Assembly: GCA_964570325.1 (NCBI GenBank)
Contig: CAZMXS010000017.1
Location: 1 to 64,000, forward strand
Direction of reading: 5' to 3'
Source of the DNA: CAZMXS01 sp964570325
GTDB taxonomy: Bacteria > Verrucomicrobiota > Kiritimatiellia > CAIQIC01 > CAZMXS01
DNA length: 64,000 nt
Shown here: positions 55,536 through 64,000 of the stretch, piece by piece
Position numbering within the stretch: position 1 is the stretch's first letter
Layout: each line of letters starts with the position of its first letter
Made by a program: the position numbers and the translations under genes
Notes under the pieces: generated by a model
What the model was told of the DNA's origin: nothing
Seen by the model: the letters and a program-made list of their open reading frames with translations, nothing else
Databases searched by the model: none

Positions 55536-57074
55536 ATGGCGCAAGTTCAACCGTTGCGATTCAAGGAGATGCTGGTGACCAGGGATTTCCTTAAACTTAT
55601 CCTGCCCAACGATATGTCATACCTTGAGATCGCCCAGCTCTGTGTGCGTGAAACCGCGCGTAAATACGGCTTCACCGAACGGTCCGACCTCACTAAAATC
55701 GAACTGGCGCTGGAGGAGGCGATCTCCAACGTCATCAAACATGCCTACGCCGGCGAGGAGGACCGGACGTTCGAGATTATCTGCGAACGCATCCCGCTCG
55801 GCATCCAGATCACGCTGCGCGAAAAAGGCATTCCATTCGACCCTTCCCGACTCCCGCAATACAAGAAGGGCGATGCGATCGAAGACTGGGCCACTTCCGG
55901 TCTGGGCATGTTTCTGATGAAAGAGTCCATGGACGAGGTGTCATTCCACAACCTGGGCATGGAGGGCAAGGAAACGCAGTTAATCAAATACCTGCAAGGC
56001 CAGAAAGTGGACGCCGGCGCGCTGGAGCCGCCGCCGGAACATAAATCCTCCGAGCCGGCCGTGATCACGGAGAAGATCGCCTACGATGTGCGTCGGATGC
56101 AGCCCGCCGAGGCCATCGAAGTCTCGCGCTGCGCTTACAAGTCACATGGGTACACATTTTTTGACGACCACATTTACTATCCCGACCGGATCGTCGAGTT
56201 GAACAACAGCGGGCAGGTGGTGTCCGCCGTGGCCGTGACCAAGGATAATGTGTTCATGGGCCATGCCGCGCTGGTGCATCCCTATCCGCAATCCCGGATC
56301 GCGGAACTGACTTTCGTCTTCGTCAATGTGGAATACCGCGGCCAGGGCTGCATGAGCCGCCTGTGCGATTTCCTGTTTTCGCCGCCGCAGAGCGCGGGAC
56401 TGACCGGCATCTACGCTTATGCCGTCACCAACCACATCTTCACCCAGAAAGTCATGTTGAAACATGCCTTCAACGATTGCGGACTGCTGCTCGGGACCAG
56501 TCCGGCCACGTGGCAGTTCAAGGGCATGGAAGAGAACACCCAGCGCATCAGTGTCATCCTGAGCTACAAATACCTGGCCCAGCCAAAGCCGATGGAACTC
56601 TACCCCCCGCCCCATCACCGCGACATGATCGCCAAGCTGTACCGCAACATCGGGGCCGAACACCATTACCGGGAACCGGCCGATCCCACGGCCCATCCCG
56701 CCGGCGAGGCGTCCGTTATTGACCTGGATATCAATCCGGCTGAGAACTGCGCGGAGCTGGCGGTCAAACAGTACGGGAAGAACGTCATGGCCGAACTCAA
56801 AAGCATCCTGCGCAAGCTCTGTGTCCGGCAAGTGGCGGCGATCAACCTCTTCCTCAACCTGGAAGATCCACACACCTTCGGTTTGACGGCAGAGATTGAA
56901 AAACTGGGATTCTTCTTCGCTGGGATTCTCCCCGGCGCGGCCTGTGGCGACGCGCTGATCCTGCAGTATCTGAACAACGTGGAACTTGATTACACCAAGA
57001 TTATGGCCTTCTCGGAGGTCGCCAAGGAACTCGAGGCTTATGTGCAAAAATGCGATCCGAATGCCGCCCTGTAG
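55536..57074 (+). CDS. HATPase (RsbW-like) fused to GNAT acetyltransferase domains
   Basis: 512 residues joining two families. Residues about 20-150 are an anti-sigma-type GHKL ATPase: the N box ELALEEAISNVIKHAY and the G box SGLGMFLMKES. Residues about 190-330 form a GNAT-like domain, with VEYRGQGCMSRLCDF in the acetyl-CoA-binding position. A second, weaker GNAT-like half follows (about 400-500, KQYGKNVMAELKSIL). The RsbW-like part could bind an anti-anti-sigma partner, and the GNAT part may acetylate it or a target. LolA-like protein overlaps its end by a few codons. Confidence 0.78.
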   Translation: MAQVQPLRFKEMLVTRDFLKLILPNDMSYLEIAQLCVRETARKYGFTERSDLTKIELALEEAISNVIKHAYAGEEDRTFEIICERIPLGIQITLREKGIPFDPSRLPQYKKGDAIEDWATSGLGMFLMKESMDEVSFHNLGMEGKETQLIKYLQGQKVDAGALEPPPEHKSSEPAVITEKIAYDVRRMQPAEAIEVSRCAYKSHGYTFFDDHIYYPDRIVELNNSGQVVSAVAVTKDNVFMGHAALVHPYPQSRIAELTFVFVNVEYRGQGCMSRLCDFLFSPPQSAGLTGIYAYAVTNHIFTQKVMLKHAFNDCGLLLGTSPATWQFKGMEENTQRISVILSYKYLAQPKPMELYPPPHHRDMIAKLYRNIGAEHHYREPADPTAHPAGEASVIDLDINPAENCAELAVKQYGKNVMAELKSILRKLCVRQVAAINLFLNLEDPHTFGLTAEIEKLGFFFAGILPGAACGDALILQYLNNVELDYTKIMAFSEVAKELEAYVQKCDPNAAL

Positions 57075-57981
57075 CGCGTTGAGCGCCAACCGACTAAAGA
57101 CGACCAAACCAAGCCATATACGGTGGTGCGCACAAGTAGCCGGCATGCTGCTGGCGGGCGCGCTGGTCGGCCGAGCGGCATCCGCCGCGGACACGCAGGC
57201 GGAACCCTCGGTCCGGGAATTGCTGGCCAAAGCCCGGTCGGTCCGCAATTACCACAAGCAAACGGACAGCGTCTCGTTGACATCCGGGACACGCACCCAC
57301 AGCCAGTCGGAAATCTGGGTGCAAGGCGGACGCATGCGCTACAAGCAAACGGTCGCAGGATCTGATGGCCACTCCATGGAATCCATAACCTTCTGGGGCG
57401 ATCGCACGGCCTATACCTATCTGGCGAGCGTTCAGATGGTTCAGAAAATAGACCTGATTCGGTTGAAAAAGGAACTGGGAAAACAGGCCAACCCGCTGCT
57501 GCTGCAACCGGACACCGGCGTTAACCCGCTGATGATGGTGGATCTGGAATCGCTTGTGCTGAACGGTACAACCAATATCCAAGGCGTTGCGTTGTATGTG
57601 CTGGAGGGCCAGACTTCAACGAACCTGCGCCAATCGCTCATGGCCGGCGCGCCAGGCTCCAAGGCCTTCGCCGAGGCCTACGAAAAAACCGCCGGAAAAA
57701 CGCTTGGCACGAATGAACTGGCGGTCCTTTTGGCGGAGCATATGCGCAATATCCCCGTCCACGCCACGCTGTGGCTGGAAACCGATGACCACCTGCCGCA
57801 CAGCATCCGGTTAACCAACGCCGAGGGCCGGGAATTGCTGACACAGAATTATAGCGAGATGGTCATTGACCCCCAACTCGACGCAGATTTCTTCGATTTT
57901 ATTCCACCGGCCGGCGCGCGGATCGTGGATATGACCGATGCGATGATTAAGATTGGCCGCCAGACAACCGCCGCGAAATAA
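57061..57981 (+). CDS. LolA-like outer-membrane lipoprotein carrier domain protein
   Basis: 306 residues from the chosen ATG at 57061, which overlaps the preceding gene by 14 bases. A hydrophobic segment (MLLAGALVGRAASAAD) acts as the signal peptide; ATG 57145 directly at this segment is an alternative start. The mature protein has the half-barrel strand pattern of the LolA/LolB-like superfamily (MRYKQTVAG, TAYTYLASVQMVQKI, HATLWLETDDHLPHSIRL). It likely carries lipids or lipoproteins in the periplasm. Confidence 0.65.
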   Translation: MPPCSALSANRLKTTKPSHIRWCAQVAGMLLAGALVGRAASAADTQAEPSVRELLAKARSVRNYHKQTDSVSLTSGTRTHSQSEIWVQGGRMRYKQTVAGSDGHSMESITFWGDRTAYTYLASVQMVQKIDLIRLKKELGKQANPLLLQPDTGVNPLMMVDLESLVLNGTTNIQGVALYVLEGQTSTNLRQSLMAGAPGSKAFAEAYEKTAGKTLGTNELAVLLAEHMRNIPVHATLWLETDDHLPHSIRLTNAEGRELLTQNYSEMVIDPQLDADFFDFIPPAGARIVDMTDAMIKIGRQTTAAK

Positions 57982-58040
57982 TCCAATGGAGGAGCGCGGA
58001 ACAGGATCTCTGCGCGATTGGGAGCAGAAGGCTGTTTTTA

Positions 58041-60503
58041 TCAGCCGCTGGATAGCAGGCAATCCAGGCATGGCAGCGGCTGGAAGTCGGGTTCCGCCAT
58101 CAAGACCTCCAGCCGCAGCGCGCCGCAACGCGGACATTTTTCAGACATTATTAGAAAAGCCTGACACCGCCCGCCCGGCGTTCCGGCAAGGGCGCCCACG
58201 ACAAGGAAGCCGTCGCCCGCCATTTCGCCGATCGCCAACATACCGCAAGCCGCGCGATGGCGGCGGCCGACCACCGACCATTTCATCGGCTCCGCGCGCA
58301 CCGTCTGATACGGAATGCGCCGTGCGCGCAGTTGTTCCAGCCAACTCACAGCCGAACCGTCATGTCTCACCACAAAGCGCAATTCGCGCGCGGCCGGAGG
58401 CCGCGCCAGCGGACCGACGACAAAATCCGGCGCACCGGCCACCGCGGGATGTGGCGTTGAAAAATCGGCCATCAGCAAAGCCAATCCATAAGCCTCGTCC
58501 GGCCGGATCAATTCCGGTCGCCCCTGATAGGCCTCCGCCCAGGCCGCATCCTGAAGAAACAATTCCCGCAATCGGCCGCGCGCGACGGCAATTGACGGCC
58601 GCCAGGCATCGGCTGCCGTCAACTGAACCCAAAAGCCCAAGCGATCCATGATGGCGGGCGATGGCGGCAGCGCGACGCGCGCGGACCGCATCTGCGTCGG
58701 CCGCGGGGCGGCAATGCGGGGTACATCGCCTGCCGCCTGCGCATAGGCTTGCCAAAGCACATGGCGCGGCGTTCCGCACGCTAAATCGTCCCATGGCAAC
58801 CAATCCGTTTCCAACCGGCCGGCGCTCAATTCAACGGCGGACAGGCCGGCCTCGGCCAGCAGCGCCAAAGCGCGGCGGCTTTCCGCCGGCTTCAGGCCTC
58901 CCCGGTAGAGCATTTCCTCTTCAATACTCAAACGCACCAAAAGCGGCGTAGCGGCGCGACCGGCGCGGCAAAGCAAGTTCATCAGGCGCACCTCGCCCGG
59001 CAGGGCGCTCCACCGGAATTCGTATCCGCTGGCGCGCCGACCGTATGCCTCGGCCACCGCCGCCCGTTCCGGCTCAAGCTCCACTATTTCAGCAAATTGA
59101 AGCGGCGTGAAGGGCGCGTGAAACAGCGGCGTGAAGCTGACAATCCATGTGCACTTCGGGGCGGCTGATCGCCAGGCGGCCAGCGCAGCCTGCCATTCGT
59201 TCCAATCCGCGTCCTCCTCCCACCCGGTGGCGATAAAGAAGAGCTTGATCCGGCGCAGCCCTTGTTCAGCAAGCCGGCGCGCCACGCTGACCAACGCGCG
59301 TTCATCCGCTTCTTTTCCCAGCCGCTGGCGCAGCCGGCGGCTGATGCCTTCAATGCCGAAGGAAAACTCGCGCTTCCCCAACCCGGCCAAAACGTCCAGC
59401 CAAGCCGGATCGCGCGCCAGACTGGCAAGTGCCAGGCTTTTAATGGACACATGCCGGAACCGGGATCGCAGTTGCTCCAGCACATCCAGGCAATGAGGCA
59501 CGCTGCAGGCATCGGACGACAACAAATTCAAATCGGAGGCCGCCATGGGGGCCTGCCAGCGGCCGCCCGCGCGGCAGAACTCCGTTGGCGTGGCGCATTG
59601 AAACGCCCCGCGTAACCATCCGGTCTGGCAGAAACGACACCGGTAAGCGCAACCGAGAGCGAACGGCAAGGTTTCCTCGGCGTCCTCCTCGGCAAAAGGA
59701 ATAAATGCGCCATCGTAGCCCTCCGTCCAAGCCGTTTCGGGTTCAGATCGAAACGCGACTGGCAAGGGGACATCCGCCCGAAGACGCGCGATGCCCCGTG
59801 GTCCGTGCGCATAAAAGGCCGGCACATATGTTCCCGGAACTTCGCGGGCCAGACGTTCCAGCCATGCCAGTTTCGGTTCCCCCGTTTCACGCGCCGCAAT
59901 CGCCCGCCGTAGAAGTTCCTGCAACCAGAGCAAACCATCGCCAAAGCATACCACGTCCACCAGACCGCCATCCGTTCGGCCTGGCGCCGTGGCACCATGC
60001 AAAAAAGGCACGCCGCCGGAGGCATTTCCGCCGAGCAGAATAAACGGATGCCGCGCATCGGCGAGACGCGGCCCGCATGCCATTTCCAATCCGGAATGCC
60101 GCAACGCCGCCGGCAGATTAAGCGCCTCCTGCTGAACCGAGATGCTGATCGCCAGCGCATCGAACGCGCGCGGGGCGCGCTTGGAGGCGGACCCCAACCA
60201 CCAAGGCACGCCGTCCCGCCGCATCCGCTCGGCATCACGCCGCTCCGGCAAAAAAGCCAGGTCCACGTAAACGTCGGGAACCTGTCGCGCGGCATGAAAA
60301 AGCATGCGGTGCGTAATGGATTCGCGCACATCCGCATAGGAAGAGAGGCGGCAAATCAGCAACCGGAAGCGCGCCGCCTCGAAAGACATGCCCCCCGCGC
60401 GGCCGGGTTCGCCGCCATCCAGCGCCTGACCGCGGTCCGTCAGCCGGGCACGATGACGCTGATACCATGCGGCGTAATCCGCCATCCCCGGCGCCGGTTT
60501 CAT
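58041..60503 (-). CDS. Radical SAM protein with B12-binding-like N-terminal domain
   Basis: 820 residues. The radical SAM cluster motif is CAYRCRFC (C-x3-C-x2-C) near residue 290. The preceding 230 residues resemble the degenerate B12-binding-like domain of the TIGR03960-type proteins (PDVYVDLAFLPERRDAERM, FDALAISISVQQEALN, FILLGGNAS). The C terminus ends in a zinc ribbon (CPRCGA and PCLDCL). Related proteins are often linked to tRNA or ribosome modification, but the target is unknown here. It follows the FadL-like gene by eight bases on the same strand, so the pair is an operon. Confidence 0.78.
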   Translation of the reverse strand: MKPAPGMADYAAWYQRHRARLTDRGQALDGGEPGRAGGMSFEAARFRLLICRLSSYADVRESITHRMLFHAARQVPDVYVDLAFLPERRDAERMRRDGVPWWLGSASKRAPRAFDALAISISVQQEALNLPAALRHSGLEMACGPRLADARHPFILLGGNASGGVPFLHGATAPGRTDGGLVDVVCFGDGLLWLQELLRRAIAARETGEPKLAWLERLAREVPGTYVPAFYAHGPRGIARLRADVPLPVAFRSEPETAWTEGYDGAFIPFAEEDAEETLPFALGCAYRCRFCQTGWLRGAFQCATPTEFCRAGGRWQAPMAASDLNLLSSDACSVPHCLDVLEQLRSRFRHVSIKSLALASLARDPAWLDVLAGLGKREFSFGIEGISRRLRQRLGKEADERALVSVARRLAEQGLRRIKLFFIATGWEEDADWNEWQAALAAWRSAAPKCTWIVSFTPLFHAPFTPLQFAEIVELEPERAAVAEAYGRRASGYEFRWSALPGEVRLMNLLCRAGRAATPLLVRLSIEEEMLYRGGLKPAESRRALALLAEAGLSAVELSAGRLETDWLPWDDLACGTPRHVLWQAYAQAAGDVPRIAAPRPTQMRSARVALPPSPAIMDRLGFWVQLTAADAWRPSIAVARGRLRELFLQDAAWAEAYQGRPELIRPDEAYGLALLMADFSTPHPAVAGAPDFVVGPLARPPAARELRFVVRHDGSAVSWLEQLRARRIPYQTVRAEPMKWSVVGRRHRAACGMLAIGEMAGDGFLVVGALAGTPGGRCQAFLIMSEKCPRCGALRLEVLMAEPDFQPLPCLDCLLSSG

Positions 60504-60511
60504 GCGCGCCG

Positions 60512-61774
60512 TTAAAACCGATAGATCGTATTCAGCATGAGATACAGGTGATTTTCCTTCACATCCGTCCGGGTCGCAACCCGCTGGTTGTTGACGACTT
60601 CCGTACCGTAGGTATCTCCGCTGCCATACAGATAAATCAAGCCGATATTGCTTTCCATCTGACGGGCCAGAACGCCGATGCTCATGGATACGCCGTACTT
60701 GTTGATATCATCCGTGTTGATGTTGTTCTTGGCATCCGGGTCCACGCCGGCGGACGATGAGCGGCTCGTGAAGACGCCCGCCCGGAACGGATATTTCTCC
60801 GAAATGTAATACTCACCGCCCAGACTGAAATCCACCACCGCTTTCCGATGCATTTTCCTGGCCACATATTCGCCGTCATCAGCGGTCCCGCTGATGAACG
60901 TGAAAGAGGTCGGCAGGTGGTAGATCACATCAAAGCCGATGGCATAGCGCCCTTTGCGCTGGTGGGCAATCCCCCATGAAAAAGCGGCGGGAATCTGGTT
61001 GTAGGCTTCCATATCCACGCCCATGGAATCACCGGAGCCGCCTCGTTGACCCGACACACCGTGCAAGTGGTAGTCACCGCTGCCATAGAGATGCAACGAG
61101 GGCGTTTGAGCCGTCATGCCGACCTGCCAGGTCTCAGCCAAATCATATTGCACACCAGCAAGCGCCAGCGCGCCGAAACTGCGCGCGCTGTAATTGATGG
61201 AATATGAGAGCAGTTCATCGCCGTAATAGACGCTCTCCGCGAAGCTGTCATAGCGATACACGCAAAACGCGGAAAGACCCGCGCGCAGTCGTGGCCCCAG
61301 CTTCATGCCTGCCGCTGGGCCCACCCAAACGCTCTGGCTGGTATTGTTATACGTATAGGAATGGTTGCCGTTGTCGAACGACTCGATTGTGTTAAACGAA
61401 GAATAGTCCGGCACAAACGCCGCGAATCCGGCCGAGACATTATCCGAGACCTTGTTTACCGTGCCCACCGAGGTGGGTATGGTGACAAACGATTTGTATT
61501 CCGCATCCTCGCCGGGTCCGGTGGCATCATCCGCGCGATACATCTGCCATCCATACAGACTGCCGGAGACGGCAATCAGATTGGTACCCGGCGCGCCCAG
61601 ACCGGCTGGATTGTAATAAATGGCATCCACGCCCGAACAGGAAGCGTTGGCCGCACCACCCATACCGGCGGCGCGGTCGCCGACCAGGAAATCACGGTAA
61701 TTCCCGTCATCCGCGCGCACGGCCAAGGCGGGCAGCAGCAATCCCAGCAGCAAACCGATTCGAACATGACGCAT
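60512..61774 (-). CDS. FadL/OmpP1-family outer membrane protein
   Basis: 420 residues with a signal peptide (1-21, ending VRADD) and the FadL/TodX N-terminal hatch signature: RAAGMGGAANAS and the YYNPAGLGA loop. The remainder alternates as beta strands and ends in an aromatic residue (IYRF), as expected for a barrel assembled by BAM. Members import long-chain fatty acids or hydrophobic compounds. AAGGAGG lies nine bases before the ATG. The radical SAM gene follows. Confidence 0.88.
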   Translation of the reverse strand: MRHVRIGLLLGLLLPALAVRADDGNYRDFLVGDRAAGMGGAANASCSGVDAIYYNPAGLGAPGTNLIAVSGSLYGWQMYRADDATGPGEDAEYKSFVTIPTSVGTVNKVSDNVSAGFAAFVPDYSSFNTIESFDNGNHSYTYNNTSQSVWVGPAAGMKLGPRLRAGLSAFCVYRYDSFAESVYYGDELLSYSINYSARSFGALALAGVQYDLAETWQVGMTAQTPSLHLYGSGDYHLHGVSGQRGGSGDSMGVDMEAYNQIPAAFSWGIAHQRKGRYAIGFDVIYHLPTSFTFISGTADDGEYVARKMHRKAVVDFSLGGEYYISEKYPFRAGVFTSRSSSAGVDPDAKNNINTDDINKYGVSMSIGVLARQMESNIGLIYLYGSGDTYGTEVVNNQRVATRTDVKENHLYLMLNTIYRF

Positions 61775-61867
61775 AATGAACCTCCTTGGTTTAGTTTAGA
61801 TTAGTAAGTTTATGAAAAGATCTCGGCGCGCGGCAAGCCGGTTTTGGCGGCGAGAGCGCAGGGATTC

Positions 61868-62056
61868 ATGGGCGTGTGTTTTTTTCATTTGCACAACTAT
61901 GACGGCTCCGACCGTCGCGTACCGGTGCGCATAGACGCGGAAAAGCAAGTCAGGCATTCATTCTTGCCCGATGATCACTGGCGCGGTGGTCAACCAACAA
62001 TGGATGACTTACTGAAATTCAATGAATTGGCAGAAGCGCGCGCCGCTCGCCTGTGA
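61868..62056 (+). CDS. Small hypothetical protein
   Basis: 62 residues from ATG 61868, ending NELAEARAARL. The sequence is polar, with a helix-like C terminus and a central stretch VPVRIDAEKQVRHSF. No ribosome site is obvious and no family is recognised. It lies in the 473-base stretch between the FadL-like and GPP34 genes, of which 62057-62247 holds nothing else I can support. Confidence 0.35.
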   Translation: MGVCFFHLHNYDGSDRRVPVRIDAEKQVRHSFLPDDHWRGGQPTMDDLLKFNELAEARAARL

Positions 62057-62247
62057 GAAACAAGGCGGAGATCGGGGTGAAACGAATGGGTGCGGGGTTA
62101 AACTTGAAGCGCGCGGCCAGAGTAAAAAGGGGGAAAGATGGCCCAATCCCAAGCGCGCGGCGCTCCACGCAGCCGGCTCACTCCGGGCTTTCCCGCAGAG
62201 GTGCCGTGGTGCTAGAGTGCCGACGTCAACACGGAAGGAGCCCGGCC

Positions 62248-62916
62248 ATGCTGAGCTTTGCGGAGGAAATACTGCTGCTGGCCCTCGACGAGGAACGCGG
62301 CGCGATCAAGGATTTCGAATACATGGCGCTGGAGCGCGCGCTGATCGGCGCCGTTCTGATGGAACTAACCTTTCTCAATCGGCTCGACGCCGACATGCAA
62401 ACCTTGCATGTCATCAATCCTGCGCCTACCGGCCACCAGGTGCTGGACCAGGTGCTCACGCACTTGGCGCAAACCACTCGCGACCTGCCCATCCGCGACG
62501 CCCTACGCATGCTTTCCGGGCACGCATCGCAAATCCGCCAGGATGCCCTGGCGCATCTGTTGGAACGCGGCATCCTGAAGCAAGAGCAAAACCGGATCCT
62601 CTGGGTGTTTGCCGGCAAGCGCTATCCCGTTGCCAACAACCAGGAAGTGAAGGAAGTCAAAACGCGCCTGCGCGAACTCATCGGCAGCGGTCAAATTCCC
62701 GATCCGCGCGACGCCGTATTGATCAGTCTGATCCAATCCTGCGATCTGTGGTCGGAAATCTTCACGCCCGCGGAAATCGCGGCTCATCGCGAGCGAATAC
62801 TGAATCTGGCCAAGCTGGATTTCATCGGGCAGTCGCTGGCTCAATCCATTCGGGACATCGGTTTCGAGATTATGACGCCGGGCCCCTGCCCGCCGATCAC
62901 GGGACTGGGTCTGTAG
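62248..62916 (+). CDS. GPP34-family phosphoprotein
   Basis: 222 residues, matching bacterial GPP34 proteins (Golgi phosphoprotein 3 homologues). It opens LSFAEEILLLALDEERG, has MALERALIGAVLMELTFLNRLDAD, and ends with helical repeats. In eukaryotes the fold binds PI4P; in bacteria the role is not known, and it has no signal peptide or membrane helix. AAGGAG precedes the ATG. The last 20 bases overlap the end of the convergent PHP gene. Confidence 0.85.
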   Translation: MLSFAEEILLLALDEERGAIKDFEYMALERALIGAVLMELTFLNRLDADMQTLHVINPAPTGHQVLDQVLTHLAQTTRDLPIRDALRMLSGHASQIRQDALAHLLERGILKQEQNRILWVFAGKRYPVANNQEVKEVKTRLRELIGSGQIPDPRDAVLISLIQSCDLWSEIFTPAEIAAHRERILNLAKLDFIGQSLAQSIRDIGFEIMTPGPCPPITGLGL

Positions 62917-63757
62917 CCGCGCCGGGGCGGCGTTCTTCCAGGCGCGCCACCACGTCATCCGGCACGCGCAATCCACCGAATCCGGCACCCATGCGGATAT
63001 TCGGGGTCATGGCACCGTGATAATCCGAACCGCCGGTGGCAACGAGATTGAACTGGCGGGCCAGGTCCATGAATTGGCTTTGCATGGCGGGTGTATGTTC
63101 CGAGTAATAGACCTCCAAGCCCTCCAACCCCGCACCGCGCAGTTCCAACAGCAAGCGCTGCAAATCGGCATGGTTCAAGTCCAGCGTGAACGGATGCGCC
63201 AACACTGGCACGCCGCCCGCGCCACGAATCAGGCGAATGGTGTCCTGCGGCGTGAAGCGGCGACGGTCCACGTAAGCCGGCTTGCCTTTGCCCAGATACT
63301 TGTCGAACGCCGCTTCCTTGTCCTTCACGAACCCTTGCTTGATCATGGCCTGAGCAAAATGAGGCCGCCCCACGACTGCGCTGCCCGCCTCCGCAGCCAC
63401 CGCCTCCCAGGTCAACGCGCAACCCAGCGCCTGCAACTTGCGCAGAATTTGCCGGTTGCGGATCTCGCGTCCGTTGCGGATGCATTCGAGACTCTCGTTC
63501 AGTTCGGCGTTGTCCGCACGGACGAAGTAGCCCAGCATGTGCATGGTGCCCTTGGGCACATCGGCGCTGACTTCAACGCCTGGAATCACGCGCAAAGGCC
63601 GGCCGACCGCCGCCTGCAACAGCTCGGGAATGCCACCCATGCCGTCATGATCTGTCAAGGCAATGGCCCGCAAGCCCAGTTCGACCGCCTGGTCCACCAA
63701 TTCCGCCGGAGTCAGCGAACCGTCGGAAAAGGTCGAATGCATATGCAGATCAATCAT
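62897..63757 (-). CDS. PHP-domain phosphoesterase, YciV/RNase AM-like
   Basis: 286 residues of the PHP domain family. Metal-binding motifs are DLHMHSTFSDG, ALTDHDG, the Glu in IPGVEVSA, VPVLAHPF and GGSDYHG. The closest group is the YciV/TrpH type, whose members are 3'-phosphatases or 5'-3' exonucleases of short oligonucleotides. Its ATG overlaps the TGA of the LacI-family regulator (ATGA), so it is coupled to it. Confidence 0.88.
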   Translation of the reverse strand: MIDLHMHSTFSDGSLTPAELVDQAVELGLRAIALTDHDGMGGIPELLQAAVGRPLRVIPGVEVSADVPKGTMHMLGYFVRADNAELNESLECIRNGREIRNRQILRKLQALGCALTWEAVAAEAGSAVVGRPHFAQAMIKQGFVKDKEAAFDKYLGKGKPAYVDRRRFTPQDTIRLIRGAGGVPVLAHPFTLDLNHADLQRLLLELRGAGLEGLEVYYSEHTPAMQSQFMDLARQFNLVATGGSDYHGAMTPNIRMGAGFGGLRVPDDVVARLEERRPGAATDPVP

Positions 63758-64000
63758 CCGCCCCTCCGGCCAGCGGCCGGCGGAGCGGTCGAACCCCGGT
63801 CAACGAACTCCGTGTCAACCATCCGCTGTACCGGGCCAGTCCGACCCTCTTTGCCGCTGATCACGTCCAGCAGCAGTTGGGCGGCGGTAAAGCCGATCAT
63901 GCTGGGAAACTGGCGAATGGCGGAAATCGGCGGCGTGTGTTGCTCCATTTCCTCGCAATCATCGAAGGATATCAGGCTGACATCAGTCGGAATTTTCAAC
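63754..64000 (-). CDS. LacI-family regulator, C-terminal part only (runs off the window)
   Basis: About 82 residues of the sugar-binding domain of a LacI/GalR-type regulator remain: KIPTDVSLISFDDCEEM followed by the PPISAIRQFPSMIGFTAAQLLLD block that closes the periplasmic-binding-protein fold. The HTH domain lies beyond position 64000. The stop overlaps the PHP start, so the regulator is transcribed first and the PHP gene second. Effector unknown. Confidence 0.82.
   Translation of the reverse strand, partial: LKIPTDVSLISFDDCEEMEQHTPPISAIRQFPSMIGFTAAQLLLDVISGKEGRTGPVQRMVDTEFVDRGSTAPPAAGRRGG

Overview
The window is GC-rich, densely coded DNA from a Gram-negative bacterium. The most likely source is a member of the PVC group (Verrucomicrobiota, Kiritimatiellota, Lentisphaerota or Planctomycetota). 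This is inferred from a PEP-CTERM sorted protein, very large secreted repeat proteins (Kelch, IPT, fn3-like, PPC), a glucosylglycerate-type solute cluster, a homospermidine operon and a GPP34 protein. No rRNA is present, so phylum is not settled. The sequence is a draft or metagenome scaffold: it has two 100-N gaps, one 10-N gap and a stretch of Illumina adapter sequence.

Layout. Positions 1-9.3 kb carry a small secreted protein, an ABC exporter, a secreted Kelch/IPT protein next to a VCBS-repeat protein, a MntP-like manganese exporter, class I fructose-bisphosphate aldolase and phosphoglycerate mutase. Positions 9.4-12.1 kb, minus strand, carry a flavin-reductase-like protein, a Mut7-C RNase-like protein coupled to a small CxxC protein, and a secreted beta-helix protein. 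Positions 12.2-21.0 kb hold two divergent, translationally coupled operons. The minus operon is M20-like protein, glucosyl-3-phosphoglycerate synthase, glycosyltransferase and HAD phosphatase. The plus operon is glycerate kinase, GT4 glycosyltransferase and GH13 phosphorylase. Together they can make, extend and recycle a glucosylglycerate-type compatible solute. Positions 21.6-24.9 kb encode one giant flagellin with seven visible internal repeats of about 105 residues and no neighbouring flagellar genes. VanZ-like protein and LigA follow.

Positions 27.5-31.1 kb, minus strand, hold an SGNH-hydrolase/TPR membrane protein, a PEP-CTERM gene broken by one in-frame TGA, and tmRNA with its own promoter. 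Positions 31.2-33.9 kb are a polyamine operon (homospermidine synthase plus a fold-III decarboxylase). Positions 34.2-42.5 kb are mostly housekeeping (MutY, thioredoxin, RNase PH, SerC, purine permease, SNase-like nuclease), plus an odd arginine tRNA just upstream of rph and a membrane protein built on repeated TSRI motifs.

Positions 42.6-53.7 kb are the most striking part: three consecutive paralogous genes for secreted papain-like proteases of about 1,150-1,250 residues. All have the same modules and a shared C-terminal domain of about 160 residues ending in Trp-Phe. Two of the three are damaged by assembly at the repeated PPC modules. Positions 53.8-64.0 kb hold an amidohydrolase, a HATPase-GNAT fusion, a LolA-like protein, a radical SAM protein next to a FadL-like porin, a GPP34 protein, a PHP phosphoesterase and the end of a LacI-family regulator.
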